DNA of 64,000 bases from Empedobacter stercoris (GCF_025244765.1 NZ_CP104209.1:310001-374000), one strand, 5' to 3'; counted from the first letter of the stretch, positions 8,201-17,165 are shown. Notes: generated by a model from the sequence alone, not told the origin. Translations and numbers: made by a program.

Positions 8201-9076
8201 ATGATTTCAAACGTGCAGTTCCGATTACAATTTCTTGTCTTATTGTGGGGATTTACAGGTGTTTTCGGTAAACTTGTAACCATGAATGCTTTGCCTATGG
8301 TTTGGTATCGCGTTTTAATTGCCGCAATTGCAGTTTTTGTTTACATGAAATTTAAGAAATCTGATTTTCAAGTTTCTAAAAAAGAGTTGTTAACACTATT
8401 GGGAATTGGAGGTATTGTAGGTATACATTGGTTTACGTTTTATTTATCTATTAAGCTTTCAAATATTTCTATTGCATTGAGCACACTATCAATGGGCGCA
8501 CTTTTTAGTGCAGTATTAGAACCTATTTTTTTCAGAAGACGAATTAATCTCCTCGAAATTATCTTAGCAATTATTGTTTCAGCCTGTGTTGCTGTTATTT
8601 TTAATGCATCACCAGATGATTATAAATTAGGGATTATCATAGGTATTTTATGTAGTTTTTTATCCGCATTATTTGCTGTTCTTAATTCGAGATTACCAAA
8701 AAGCATAAAACCTACAAAAGTTACATTTTTTGAAATGGTTGGAGGACTCATCACACTTTCTTTGATTATGGTACTGTTACAACCAGATGCAATTACGGAA
8801 GTTATAAATGTAAGTTGGTCAAACTTAGGATGGTTAATATTACTTGGAGTTATTTTTACAGCATTTGCACAAATTGAATCTGTCGCTTTATTGAAACATG
8901 TAAGTGCTTTTACCATGATGTTAAACGTAAATTTGGAACCTGTTTACGGCATCTTTTTAGCAAGTCTTATTTTTGGGGATTCAGAACTTATGACACCTGT
9001 CTTTTATATTGCTACAGGAGTAATGGTACTTTCTATCGTTATGAATGGAATCTTAAAAGCAAAGTTTTTTAAATAA
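8201..9076 (+). CDS. DMT superfamily (EamA) transporter
   Basis: The 291-residue protein has about ten hydrophobic helices arranged as two EamA repeats (about residues 8-135 and 148-285). The early motif LWGFTGVFGKL resembles the family start. Members export metabolites or amino acids across the inner membrane. The substrate cannot be inferred. It stands alone, divergent from terC, and is followed by fabH with its own promoter. Confidence 0.88.
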   Translation: MISNVQFRLQFLVLLWGFTGVFGKLVTMNALPMVWYRVLIAAIAVFVYMKFKKSDFQVSKKELLTLLGIGGIVGIHWFTFYLSIKLSNISIALSTLSMGALFSAVLEPIFFRRRINLLEIILAIIVSACVAVIFNASPDDYKLGIIIGILCSFLSALFAVLNSRLPKSIKPTKVTFFEMVGGLITLSLIMVLLQPDAITEVINVSWSNLGWLILLGVIFTAFAQIESVALLKHVSAFTMMLNVNLEPVYGIFLASLIFGDSELMTPVFYIATGVMVLSIVMNGILKAKFFK

Positions 9077-9124
9077 TTTGTTGTCATAAAGACGTAATTG
9101 TTTTAAGAAATGGTTATCATTTAA

Positions 9125-9132
9125 TACATTTG
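9125..9132 (+). promoter_or_regulatory. -7 promoter box for fabH
   Basis: TACATTTG is an exact TAnnTTTG match ending 27 bases before the fabH start. A TTG at 9098-9100 is 24 bases upstream, slightly too far for a normal -33 element. Confidence 0.45.
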
Positions 9133-9159
9133 TTTTAATTGAAAAGTAAACCATAAAAA

Positions 9160-10173
9160 ATGATAAACTCTATTATAACAGGTGTCGGACACTATGTGCC
9201 AGAACGTGTAGTTACAAACTTTGATTTAGCTGAGGTAATGGACACCAATGATGAATGGATTCAGGAACGTACAGGTATAGTTGAAAGAAGACATATCGAA
9301 ACTGGCTCTAAAATTTCATCTACAGATTTAGGTGTAATTGCGGCTAAAAATGCATTAGAAGATGCAGGAATCACAGCACAAGATATCGACTTTATTTTAT
9401 TTGCAACTTTATCGCCAGATTATTACTTCCCAGGAAATGGAGTGTTGGTTCAGAAAGAATTAGGATGTCGAACAATTGGTGCGATGGATATTCGTAACCA
9501 ATGTTCTGGTTTTGTGTATGCCTTGTCTACAGCAAATGCTTTTATAAAAGCAGGTATTTATAAAAATATTTTAGTAATTGGAGCAGAAGTTCATTCATTT
9601 GGTTTAGATTATTCTGATGAAGGACGAGGAGTTTCTGTTATTTTTGGCGATGGAGCAGGAGCGGTAGTTGTTTCGGCTTCAGAAGAAGAAGGTCGTGGAA
9701 TTTTATCAACAAACTTACATTCAGAAGGAGAATTTGCGGAAGAATTAGCCGTTACTTTCCCAGGAACTAAAACAGGTTGGTCAGACGAATTGTTGAAAGA
9801 TAATCACGGATTAACAAAAAAAGAGATTTACCCGTACATGAACGGAAATTACGTTTTCAAACATGCGGTAACTCGTTTTCCAGAATCAATTGTAGAAGCA
9901 TTAACTGCTGCAAATAAAAAGCCAGAAGATTTAGATTTATTTATTCCACATCAAGCCAATTTGCGTATTTCTCAGTTTGTTCAAAAACAATTAGGATTAC
10001 CTGACGAAAAAGTCTACAACAACATTATGCGCTACGGGAATACAACAGCAGCATCTATTCCGATTGCATTAAGTGAAGCGAAAAAAGAAGGTAAGATCAA
10101 GAAAGGAGACTTGGTGATGATGACTGCTTTTGGAGCAGGATTTACATGGGGATCTGTGTTAATAAACTGGTAA
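9160..10173 (+). CDS. fabH: 3-oxoacyl-ACP synthase III (ketoacyl synthase III)
   Basis: The 337-residue thiolase-fold protein carries the full KAS III triad: C115 in NQCSGFVY, H264 in IPHQANLRI and N294 in YGNTTAAS. It condenses an acyl-CoA starter with malonyl-ACP at the start of type II fatty acid synthesis. Flavobacteria often prefer branched starters and often carry several FabH paralogues, so this may be an accessory copy. In many genomes fabH lies in a plsX-fabH operon, but here it is alone with its own promoter and terminator. Confidence 0.9.
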   Translation: MINSIITGVGHYVPERVVTNFDLAEVMDTNDEWIQERTGIVERRHIETGSKISSTDLGVIAAKNALEDAGITAQDIDFILFATLSPDYYFPGNGVLVQKELGCRTIGAMDIRNQCSGFVYALSTANAFIKAGIYKNILVIGAEVHSFGLDYSDEGRGVSVIFGDGAGAVVVSASEEEGRGILSTNLHSEGEFAEELAVTFPGTKTGWSDELLKDNHGLTKKEIYPYMNGNYVFKHAVTRFPESIVEALTAANKKPEDLDLFIPHQANLRISQFVQKQLGLPDEKVYNNIMRYGNTTAASIPIALSEAKKEGKIKKGDLVMMTAFGAGFTWGSVLINW

Positions 10174-10208
10174 TTATTCGATAGAAATTAAAATTAATTT
10201 AGATGATA

Positions 10209-10244
10209 TACAAAACCCTTCGCTATAAAGTGAAGGGTTTTGTA
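10209..10244 (+). terminator. Terminator hairpin after fabH
   Basis: Perfect 13-bp arms TACAAAACCCTTC and GAAGGGTTTTGTA lie around a 10-base loop, 35 bases after the fabH stop. T residues in and after the 3' arm complete the terminator. Confidence 0.8.
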
Positions 10245-10376
10245 CTTCTGTAAAATCATTATCAATTCTTTAAAAAATAGGATACATATTGTTTTAAAAA
10301 CTTTTATATTATTTATAATAGACTAAATTGATAAAATTCATTACAATTTTATAACGCAAATATATTCGGGATTAGT

Positions 10377-10384
10377 TATATTTG
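10377..10384 (+). promoter_or_regulatory. -7 promoter box for lpdA
   Basis: TATATTTG fits TAnnTTTG and lies 43 bases upstream of the lpdA ATG, in a non-coding stretch that follows the fabH terminator. Confidence 0.5.
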
Positions 10385-10427
10385 TGGAGTTTAAAAAATT
10401 ATAATAACAAAATCAAAATAAAACTAT

Positions 10428-11828
10428 ATGAGTTCTTATGATGTAGCCGTAATTGGTGCTGGACCTGGAGGATATGTTGCTGCAATTCGTTGCGCGCAAT
10501 TAGGATTTAAAACAGCAATTATCGAGAAAGAAAGTTTAGGTGGTACTTGTCTTAATGTTGGATGTATCCCATCAAAGGCTTTATTAGATTCTTCTCATCA
10601 CTATTACGATGCTGTAAATCACTTTAAAGAGCACGGAATCGAAATTGATGCTCCAAAAGTAAACTTCACTCAAATGATTGCTCGCAAAGCAGGTGTTGTA
10701 GATACTAACGTAGCTGGTATCAAATACTTGATGAGTAAAAATAACATTGATGTGTTAGAAGGTACAGGTGCTTTTAAAGATGCAACTCATATTGTTGTAA
10801 CTGCTAAAGACGGTTCTACTCAAGAAATCGAAGCAAAAAATACAATTATCGCAACAGGATCAGTTTCATCTGAATTACCATTTGCGCCAACAGATAAAAC
10901 TCGTATCATTACTTCTACAGAAGCGTTGGCTTTAACAGAAGTTCCTAAACACTTAATCGTAATTGGTGGTGGTGTTATCGGATTAGAGTTAGGATCAGTT
11001 TATTTACGTTTAGGTTCTCAAGTAACAGTTGTAGAATATGCAGACCGTGTTATTCCAGGTATGGACGGTGCTTTGTCTAAAGAATTGACAAAAGTATTGA
11101 AAAAACAAGGAATGAAATTCCACACTTCTACAGGTGTAACTTCAGTTGTAAATAATGGAAACGATGTAACATTAAAAGCGGCTTCTAAAAAAGGAGAAGA
11201 AATTGAAATTAACGGAGATTATGCTTTAGTTGCAGTTGGTCGTCGTGCTTTCACTGGTTCTTTAGGTTTAGAAAATGTAGGAATCGAAGTAGATGAAAGA
11301 GGACGTATCAAAACAAACGATCATTTACAAACAAACGTTTCTAACGTTTACGCAATTGGAGACGTTGTTGCCGGTGCAATGTTAGCACACAAAGCAGAAG
11401 AAGAAGGTGTATTGGTTGCTGAGCAATTGGCAGGTCAAAGACCTCATATCAACTATAACTTAATTCCTGGCGTTGTGTATACATGGCCAGAAGTTGCTGG
11501 AGTTGGAAAAACAGAGGAGCAATTAAAAGAAGAAGGAGTAGAGTACAAAGTTGGTTCTTTCCCATTCAAAGCTTTAGGTCGTGCACGTGCTTCTATGGAT
11601 ACGGATGGATTTGCTAAAATTTTAGCAGACAAAAATACAGACGAAATCCTAGGAATGCATATTATTGGTGCTCGTGCTGCTGATTTAATTGCAGAAGGAG
11701 TTACAGCAATGGAATTCCGTGCTTCAGCAGAAGACTTAACAAGAATGTCTCATGCACACCCAACATTTGCAGAAGCGATTAAAGAAGCTGCTTTAGCTGC
11801 TACAGACAATCGTGCAATTCACGCTTAA
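10428..11828 (+). CDS. lpdA: Dihydrolipoyl dehydrogenase (E3)
   Basis: At 466 residues it is full length. It has an N-terminal FAD-binding GAGPGGY motif, the redox disulfide C41/C46 in GGTCLNVGCIPSK, an NAD-binding GGGVIGLE motif near residue 178, the second FAD motif YAIGDVV, and the dimer-interface HAHPTFAEA catalytic histidine near the C-terminus. It reoxidises dihydrolipoamide in 2-oxoacid dehydrogenase and glycine cleavage complexes. It is monocistronic here, so it probably serves several complexes. Confidence 0.96.
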   Translation: MSSYDVAVIGAGPGGYVAAIRCAQLGFKTAIIEKESLGGTCLNVGCIPSKALLDSSHHYYDAVNHFKEHGIEIDAPKVNFTQMIARKAGVVDTNVAGIKYLMSKNNIDVLEGTGAFKDATHIVVTAKDGSTQEIEAKNTIIATGSVSSELPFAPTDKTRIITSTEALALTEVPKHLIVIGGGVIGLELGSVYLRLGSQVTVVEYADRVIPGMDGALSKELTKVLKKQGMKFHTSTGVTSVVNNGNDVTLKAASKKGEEIEINGDYALVAVGRRAFTGSLGLENVGIEVDERGRIKTNDHLQTNVSNVYAIGDVVAGAMLAHKAEEEGVLVAEQLAGQRPHINYNLIPGVVYTWPEVAGVGKTEEQLKEEGVEYKVGSFPFKALGRARASMDTDGFAKILADKNTDEILGMHIIGARAADLIAEGVTAMEFRASAEDLTRMSHAHPTFAEAIKEAALAATDNRAIHA

Positions 11829-11850
11829 TCAATAGATTTAAGATAAATTC

Positions 11851-11880
11851 AAAAAGCTGTTCGTAAGAACAGCTTTTTTT
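11851..11880 (+). terminator. Intrinsic terminator of lpdA
   Basis: Arms AAAAAGCTGTTC and GAACAGCTTTTT enclose a GTAA tetraloop and are followed by more T residues, 22 bases after the lpdA stop. Confidence 0.92.
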
Positions 11881-11909
11881 ATTATTTTTAAAATTAAATA
11901 CAAATCAAA

Positions 11910-12026
11910 ATGGATCATATAAGTACACTATTCAAAGAACATTGGGACACCATTTTAATTACGGTTTTATCAATTGTGATTTTTCTTCTTGTTTTAAACA
12001 ATAAACGCAAGAATCCAAGAAGATAG
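11910..12026 (+). CDS. Possible 38-residue single-pass membrane microprotein
   Basis: An ATG-to-TAG frame lies directly after the lpdA terminator and ends one base before the next convergent gene. The peptide has a polar start (MDHISTLFKEHWD), one clear hydrophobic helix (about residues 14-29, TILITVLSIVIFLLVL) and a basic tail NNKRKNPRR, matching the positive-inside rule. No family is recognised. The neat topology favours a real small protein over chance, but expression is unproven. Confidence 0.45.
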   Translation: MDHISTLFKEHWDTILITVLSIVIFLLVLNNKRKNPRR

Positions 12027-12027
12027 G

Positions 12028-12765
12028 TTAAAAATAAAGTGGATTTGGAAATATAAATTGGTAATTCAATTCGTTGATAATTTTATCCGACGAGATGATT
12101 TTACCTTTTTTTATTTCAGAATTTATTATTTTTTGATGTTGTTGATAATTTAAAATTTCTTCTTTTGTAGGATGTTTTGGTGCAACAATATTATAAATAG
12201 ATGAAGTTTTATTTTGTTGAATTAATTGTGCTATAATTAGACAAATATCTTCAAAATGAACATGATTAACAACTTGATTCAAATGAGGACTTTCAAAAGT
12301 TAAATAGTTTGATAAACGGCGATTATCGCCCATTATACCTCCTAATCTTAGGATATTAAGCTGCGGAAATTGTATTCGCAATTTGTTTTCAATAAATAAA
12401 TAAGGTTGATTTAGCTTATCTTTTTCTAACTTATTTTCGCTGATAATTTTTTCTAAATCTGGATAAATTCCAGTACTACTTATCAAAAAAAGTGGTCGAC
12501 TATATGTTCCGATAAACTGAATAATTTGATTAAATCTAATTCTCAACTCATCTGTAGTATTGCGTTTTCCAAAAGGAATGGTAATAATAATAAACTCGAA
12601 TATACTGGTATCGATACGTTGTAATGATGTTTGATCGAAATTGATCGAAAGGCAATTTGGAGCATCAGACTGTCGTTTGGTTGAAGTAATTTGATAGTGT
12701 TTTGCAAGATGTTCTTCTAAGCGACTTCCCAACCAACCTTTTCCAATAATTAATCCTTTCTTCAT
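12028..12765 (-). CDS. NAD(P)-dependent epimerase/SDR-like protein (YeeZ-like)
   Basis: The 245-residue protein begins with a Rossmann glycine motif GKGWLGSRL (residues 8-16) and has SSTGIYPD in the position of the SDR active-site segment, consistent with the NAD-dependent epimerase/dehydratase superfamily. YeeZ-type proteins have no firmly known substrate. The classical YxxxK pair is not obvious, so catalysis is uncertain. The gene is alone and divergent from the 12871 operon. Confidence 0.7.
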   Translation of the reverse strand: MKKGLIIGKGWLGSRLEEHLAKHYQITSTKRQSDAPNCLSINFDQTSLQRIDTSIFEFIIITIPFGKRNTTDELRIRFNQIIQFIGTYSRPLFLISSTGIYPDLEKIISENKLEKDKLNQPYLFIENKLRIQFPQLNILRLGGIMGDNRRLSNYLTFESPHLNQVVNHVHFEDICLIIAQLIQQNKTSSIYNIVAPKHPTKEEILNYQQHQKIINSEIKKGKIISSDKIINELNYQFIFPNPLYF

Positions 12766-12870
12766 ATTTTCAAAACATTCGATAAATATAAATATAATAA
12801 ATACTATTTACAATGATTAATTATGTTATAAATTAAATTTATTTATGATATTTTTAACAAAACTTAAATT

Positions 12871-13065
12871 ATGTCGAACAAAACAATTTTAAAAATTGCA
12901 TTTGTACCCATTTGGTTACTGTTTATATTGTTTGCTATTCAATATATATTTGGATTAATTAGCGAACCAAATACACTGCATGTTGTTATAGGCGTCGTAT
13001 TGTTAAGTATTTTAATTTTTACAACTTTAATTATTTTCAAAAAAATCTATTTTACGAATGAATAA
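12871..13065 (+). CDS. Small two-helix membrane protein
   Basis: The 64-residue product has two hydrophobic helices (about residues 7-31 and 37-56) and a short basic end. Its stop overlaps the start of the SPFH gene by 8 bases, so the two are probably translationally coupled. It may be a membrane partner of that protein. No family is recognised. Confidence 0.65.
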   Translation: MSNKTILKIAFVPIWLLFILFAIQYIFGLISEPNTLHVVIGVVLLSILIFTTLIIFKKIYFTNE

Positions 13066-13852
13066 AAATTTAATCAAATTAATTGCAGGAGGAACACTTT
13101 CATTATTTTTATTAGTTGTTGCAATAGCTTGTACAGAACGCATTGATGCTGGTCACGAAGGTTTACTTGTCAAAATGTACGGATCAGACAAAGGTGTGCA
13201 AGATGTTGCTTTAGTAACGGGTCGAGTTTGGTATAATCCTTTGACAGAACAAGTGTTCGAAATTCCAACTTATGTGCAGACTATCAATTATGAAGCATTC
13301 ACAGTTAATGCAAAAGATGGTTCTGTTTTTACGGTTGACCCTACAATTTCGCTTAAAGTTATAGATGGAGAATCGCCTAAAATTTTCAAAAAATATCGTC
13401 GTAATATTAACGAAGTTTTACAGAATACTTTAGTTAATCATATCAAAGATGTTTACCGTATCGAGTTTAATAAATTTACTACAGATCAAATTATTAGCAG
13501 CCGCGAAGCTTTTGAAAATGGAGTTCAGCAAAAAATGAATGCATTTTTGAAACAAGAAGGATTTATTTTAGAACAATTGACAAGTGGAATTCAATATCCT
13601 GAAGCAATTACAAAAGCCATTAATGCTAAGAATGCCGCGATACAAGAAGCACAACGTGTAGAAAACGAATTAAAAGTTGCGGAAGCAAATGCTAAAAAAT
13701 TAATTGTACAAGCCGAAGCTGAAGCAAGAGCAAATGAATTGAGAAAAGTTTCTTTAAATCAATTATTGATTCAACAACAATTTATAGAAAAGTGGGATGG
13801 AAAAACAGCTATTTATGGAAACGCTCCTTCGTTTTTCAAAGCAGTTAATTAA
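13058..13852 (+). CDS. SPFH/prohibitin-family membrane-anchored protein
   Basis: The 264-residue protein has an N-terminal hydrophobic segment with a lipobox-like end (VAIAC, C25), then a Band 7/SPFH domain (about 30-200) and an Ala/Glu-rich coiled coil typical of prohibitins (about 185-245, repeated AEA). Such proteins form ring scaffolds at membranes and modulate proteases. Either a signal anchor or a lipid-modified cysteine is possible. It overlaps the small membrane-protein gene upstream and ends with a clear terminator. Confidence 0.82.
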   Translation: MNKNLIKLIAGGTLSLFLLVVAIACTERIDAGHEGLLVKMYGSDKGVQDVALVTGRVWYNPLTEQVFEIPTYVQTINYEAFTVNAKDGSVFTVDPTISLKVIDGESPKIFKKYRRNINEVLQNTLVNHIKDVYRIEFNKFTTDQIISSREAFENGVQQKMNAFLKQEGFILEQLTSGIQYPEAITKAINAKNAAIQEAQRVENELKVAEANAKKLIVQAEAEARANELRKVSLNQLLIQQQFIEKWDGKTAIYGNAPSFFKAVN

Positions 13853-13875
13853 CATTATCTACATAATTATTATTC

Positions 13876-13907
13876 AAAAAGAGATTTATTAAACCAAATC
13901 TCTTTTT
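13876..13907 (+). terminator. Terminator after the SPFH gene
   Basis: Arms AAAAAGAGATTT and AAATCTCTTTTT enclose an 8-base loop, between the SPFH stop and the truC start. Confidence 0.88.
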
Positions 13908-13914
13908 ATTTTTG
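13907..13914 (+). promoter_or_regulatory. -7 box abutting the truC start (possible leaderless mRNA)
   Basis: TATTTTTG fits TAnnTTTG and ends only 4 bases before the ATG at 13919. Transcription from it would begin at or next to the start codon. The box shares its T-rich start with the preceding terminator tail, so a chance match is possible. Confidence 0.35.
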
Positions 13915-13918
13915 CTTA

Positions 13919-14617
13919 ATGTTAGAAATTCTTTACCAAGACGACTATATTATTGCCATTAATAAGCCAAGTGGTTTATTGGTTCATAAATCTTTTTATG
14001 CGCGAGATGCTTCTGTTTTTGCAGTTCAAGAGTTGCGCAACCAAATAGGAGGGCAACACGTTTATCCCATTCATCGTTTAGATCGCAAAACATCTGGCGT
14101 ACTTTTATTTGCTTTAGATAAAGAAAGTCTAAAAATTATGAATGACCGTTTTGCCACACGTGCGGTCGAAAAAAAATATTTGGCGATATTACGTGGTTGG
14201 GCACCAGAAGAGCTAACAATAGATTATGATTTAACCAATGATGATGGTGTAAAACAAAACGCAATTACTTACTTTCATCGCTTGCAAACAGCTGAAATTG
14301 AATTGGCTTTCAATAATCATCCAACTTCTCGTTATTGTTTGGTTGAAGCAATTCCAGAAACTGGTCGAATGCATCAATTGCGAAAACATTTTCGGCACAT
14401 TTTTCATCCTATTTTAGGAAGTCGTCCACATGGCTGTAATAAACAGAATAAATTGTGGTTAGAGAATTTTGGATTGAAAGGAATGATGCTTCATGCCCAT
14501 GAGTTAGTGTTTAATCATCCTGTTTCAAATAAAAAAATCACGCTTCATGCGAAAGTTAATGAGGAATTTACTAAAGTTGGAGAAATATTGAAATTGGATT
14601 TGAAAAAATACCTATAA
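13919..14617 (+). CDS. truC: tRNA pseudouridine(65) synthase
   Basis: The 232-residue protein belongs to the RluA family without an S4 domain. The catalytic aspartate is D55 in IHRLDRKTSGV. The start MLEILYQDDYIIAINKPSG and the segment ILRGWAPEE match TruC closely, more than other RluA enzymes. TruC modifies U65 in certain tRNAs. It is a single gene with possibly a leaderless transcript. Confidence 0.85.
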   Translation: MLEILYQDDYIIAINKPSGLLVHKSFYARDASVFAVQELRNQIGGQHVYPIHRLDRKTSGVLLFALDKESLKIMNDRFATRAVEKKYLAILRGWAPEELTIDYDLTNDDGVKQNAITYFHRLQTAEIELAFNNHPTSRYCLVEAIPETGRMHQLRKHFRHIFHPILGSRPHGCNKQNKLWLENFGLKGMMLHAHELVFNHPVSNKKITLHAKVNEEFTKVGEILKLDLKKYL

Positions 14618-14687
14618 TTAGGGAGTGTTAAATTATTGAAATTGAGTGTTATATTTTGTAAATTAGGTAATTAAAATCTACAAGCTT

Positions 14688-15281
14688 ATGAAACATTACA
14701 TTTACTCACTTTTTACATTTTTATTCTTCTTTAATTGCACCGAAAATAAGTTAGAAGTTAAACAGCTTACAACGTTAGAACTTTCTGAAACATCAGAATT
14801 TAAAGATGCTTCTGAGGATAAAAAACAATTATTTTATGAAATTAAAGCATTTCAAAAAGATTTACAAAGTAAAGAATCAATTAAATTTCCAGACTATTTA
14901 GATTGTCCAAAACGTGTTGAAGAATTAGACTTGAGCACAAAAAATACGACGATTAGAACAGATGTAGAATCAAATTCTTTTCGTTTGTCAACAAATTTGG
15001 TAAAGGATAATTTTGAATTAATTTACAATGAATTGGATTTAAATATTATTAATGAAGCGATAAAAGCAATTCCTGAAACAGAAATATTAGCGAATGACTT
15101 TGTTTCGACAAATGTAAAAATTGGAGATTGTGATTACCACACTTCAATTTCGATGAAGGGAAAAGAAGTTGCATTTGATATTAAATCAACGACTGAAAAA
15201 AATGAATGTAAAAAAGATCAAAAATGGAAATTTGTCTCAAACGGAGAAATTTTAGTTTTAGATCATCGAAAAATGTTATAA
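14688..15281 (+). CDS. Uncharacterised lipoprotein
   Basis: The 197-residue protein has a short hydrophobic signal ending in a lipobox cysteine, C17 (FFFNC). The rest is hydrophilic, rich in Lys, Glu and Asn, and has a few further cysteines (in DCPK, GDCDYH and NECKK) that could pair in the periplasm. No known domain is recognised. It is monocistronic and convergent with the zinc operon across a terminator. Confidence 0.75.
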   Translation: MKHYIYSLFTFLFFFNCTENKLEVKQLTTLELSETSEFKDASEDKKQLFYEIKAFQKDLQSKESIKFPDYLDCPKRVEELDLSTKNTTIRTDVESNSFRLSTNLVKDNFELIYNELDLNIINEAIKAIPETEILANDFVSTNVKIGDCDYHTSISMKGKEVAFDIKSTTEKNECKKDQKWKFVSNGEILVLDHRKML

Positions 15282-15283
15282 TT

Positions 15284-15320
15284 AAAAAAAGAAGTTCAAA
15301 TTTTGAACTTCTTTTTTTTT
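15284..15320 (+). terminator. Bidirectional terminator
   Basis: Arms AAAGAAGTTCAAA and TTTTGAACTTCTTT, with A and T runs outside, lie between two convergent genes (lipoprotein and ZIP transporter). It should work in both directions. Confidence 0.9.
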
Positions 15321-15324
15321 TATT

Positions 15325-16032
15325 TTAATGCGAATGTACATGCATAGAAACGGTTAAATAAGCCAATAAAAATCCAATTATAATTGAGCCAAATTTTTGT
15401 AGATTAAATTTGTGTCCTTCGTTACTTTCGAATAAAATGACCGTTGAAATGTGTAAGAATATTCCAGAAACAATTGCGCTCATTTCTAATGAATAGTTCG
15501 AAATAATGGTGTGTTTTCCTAAGAAATAACCTATTGGAGCGGCTAATGCAAACAAAGACATAAAGAGAAAACGTTTTGCATTAGATTCTGTATGTTGACA
15601 CAATGCGCTAAATAAAATCGTCGAAACAGGAATATTATGTACAAAAATTGCCCACATAAAATCATGCGAAGCTGCATTTGCAACGGGAATTCCTTCGATA
15701 ATAGAGTGAAGAAATAATCCTCCAAAAATTCCGAATGGAAACTGCTCTTTTTTATGCAAATGTATATGTCCGTGCTCGACACCTTTGCTCACTGTTTCTA
15801 AAATATATTGCACAACAACCCCTAACAAAACAAACAAACCAATCGAATGATGACTATGATGATCTGAGGGATGTCCGTAAACTTGAGGTAATATTTCTAA
15901 AACGGTCATCGCTAAGAAATAAGCACCACTAAAGGTGAGCAGTAATTTTGAGTTGTGTTTGTTTTTGAGTAAAATTCGAGAGAATATCACACCAATTAAA
16001 ACACTTGAAATTAAGATTAAACTTTCTTTCAT
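15325..16032 (-). CDS. ZIP family metal (zinc) transporter
   Basis: The 235-residue protein has about eight membrane helices, a His-rich loop (DHHSHHS and GHIHLHKK) between early helices, and the ZIP helix-IV signature HSIIEGIPV with the metal-binding histidine and glutamate. ZIP proteins import zinc or related divalent metals. Its ATG overlaps the TGA of the methyltransferase gene (ATGA). It is the last gene of an operon headed by a Fur-family regulator, which supports zinc homeostasis. Confidence 0.88.
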   Translation of the reverse strand: MKESLILISSVLIGVIFSRILLKNKHNSKLLLTFSGAYFLAMTVLEILPQVYGHPSDHHSHHSIGLFVLLGVVVQYILETVSKGVEHGHIHLHKKEQFPFGIFGGLFLHSIIEGIPVANAASHDFMWAIFVHNIPVSTILFSALCQHTESNAKRFLFMSLFALAAPIGYFLGKHTIISNYSLEMSAIVSGIFLHISTVILFESNEGHKFNLQKFGSIIIGFLLAYLTVSMHVHSH

Positions 16033-16757
16033 TTGTTTAATACTAAAATTAATCGGTCGGATGTTTGTTCATCAAAATCATCCAAATTGTAATTCCCAAA
16101 AGCTTTGTCTAATACAAAACCTTCAGTTTCATATATTTTTTTGAAATCATTGAAATAAATCAATCGAACATATTCTTCGAAATGAAAAGTTTCGCCTTTA
16201 TCTTCAAAATCAATTTCTTTTTTAATAAATCCATTTTCAATTGACTTTGTGATTTTAAATAAAATTCCGTCAATTACTTTTTCCTCATAGGGAATCATGT
16301 GTGAAACAACTTTTTCTGCATTCAGATAATCCAACACAAAAATTCCATGCGATTTAATTTGTTGTTTTACGGCTTCAAAAACGCTAAAATTATCTTCATA
16401 TTTCTCGAAGTAACCAAAACTTGTAAATAAATTGAAAACAGCATCAAACTCGTTTGGATGATACACTTCGCGCATATCGTGTACTTCAAATTTTAAGTGT
16501 TCATTTTCATATTGTTTTGCAAAAGAAATACTTGCTTCGGCTAAATCTATTCCCAAAACATCAAATCCTAATTTATTCAACGTAATCGAATGTCGGCCTT
16601 TTCCACAAGCTAAATCCAACAGTTTTGCATGTTGCGGAAGTTGTAAGTAATGGGTGATTTTTTTGATAAAATCTTCTGCTTCTGTTAAGCTTCTGTTTTT
16701 GTATAAAATATGATAATATGGCGAGTTAAACCATTTTACAAACCATTGTAAATCCAT
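16029..16757 (-). CDS. Class I SAM-dependent methyltransferase
   Basis: The best start is the ATG at 16757 (MDLQWFVKWF), 5 bases after the regulator stop. A longer frame to 16802 would overlap that gene. The 242-residue product has the SAM motif LLDLACGKGRHS and the conserved D in DVLGIDLA, then DAVFNLFTSFGYF. This YcgJ/Methyltransf_25-like type has no known substrate. It is sandwiched between a Fur-family regulator and a ZIP transporter, so its role may relate to metal stress (inference). Confidence 0.88.
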   Translation of the reverse strand: MDLQWFVKWFNSPYYHILYKNRSLTEAEDFIKKITHYLQLPQHAKLLDLACGKGRHSITLNKLGFDVLGIDLAEASISFAKQYENEHLKFEVHDMREVYHPNEFDAVFNLFTSFGYFEKYEDNFSVFEAVKQQIKSHGIFVLDYLNAEKVVSHMIPYEEKVIDGILFKITKSIENGFIKKEIDFEDKGETFHFEEYVRLIYFNDFKKIYETEGFVLDKAFGNYNLDDFDEQTSDRLILVLNK

Positions 16758-16762
16758 TGTTG

Positions 16763-17143
16763 TTATTTTTGGCAATTTTGACAAGTTCCTGTAATGACAC
16801 AATTACAATCTTGCATAGAGAAACCTTCGGGTAAATTAATTTTTATTTCTTCTTTCAAACAAATTAATTGATTGCAAGTTGTACAGCGAAAATGAAAATG
16901 ATCGTGATGATGTTGGGTGTGTTCACAACTTGTTTTGCACATCGCAAAATAGTTTACACCATCATCGCCAACAACTTTATGCATCATTCCATCATCGCAA
17001 AAATTATTTAGAATACGATAAATTGTCGCTCTATCCATTTTTCCTTGCAATTGTGTCTCAATTTGTTCTTGATTCAATGCAGTAGAACACGAATTGAACA
17101 AATCAATAACCGCTTGTTTGGTTGGTGTATTTCGTCGTTTCAT
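16763..17143 (-). CDS. Fur-family transcriptional regulator, probably Zur-like
   Basis: The 126-residue protein has an N-terminal winged helix (recognition segment DRATIYRILNNF) and a C-terminal dimerisation domain with the structural zinc cysteines C87/C90 and C121/C124. The histidine cluster HHHDHFHF (78-85) is the usual regulatory metal site. It heads an operon with a methyltransferase and a ZIP transporter, so I infer a zinc-sensing repressor. A palindrome covering the likely promoter suggests autoregulation. Fur or PerR specificity is not excluded by sequence. Confidence 0.85.
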   Translation of the reverse strand: MKRRNTPTKQAVIDLFNSCSTALNQEQIETQLQGKMDRATIYRILNNFCDDGMMHKVVGDDGVNYFAMCKTSCEHTQHHHDHFHFRCTTCNQLICLKEEIKINLPEGFSMQDCNCVITGTCQNCQK

Positions 17144-17150
17144 CTCTTAA

Positions 17151-17165
17151 TGCAAATATGTTGCA
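17151..17165 (-). promoter_or_regulatory. Candidate Zur/Fur operator over the promoter
   Basis: TGCAA-ATATG-TTGCA is a perfect 5-bp inverted repeat with a 5-base spacer, lying 7 bases upstream of the regulator ATG. On the minus strand it contains CATATTTG, one base off the -7 consensus TAnnTTTG. A bound repressor would therefore cover the promoter of the regulator-methyltransferase-ZIP operon. Confidence 0.5.
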
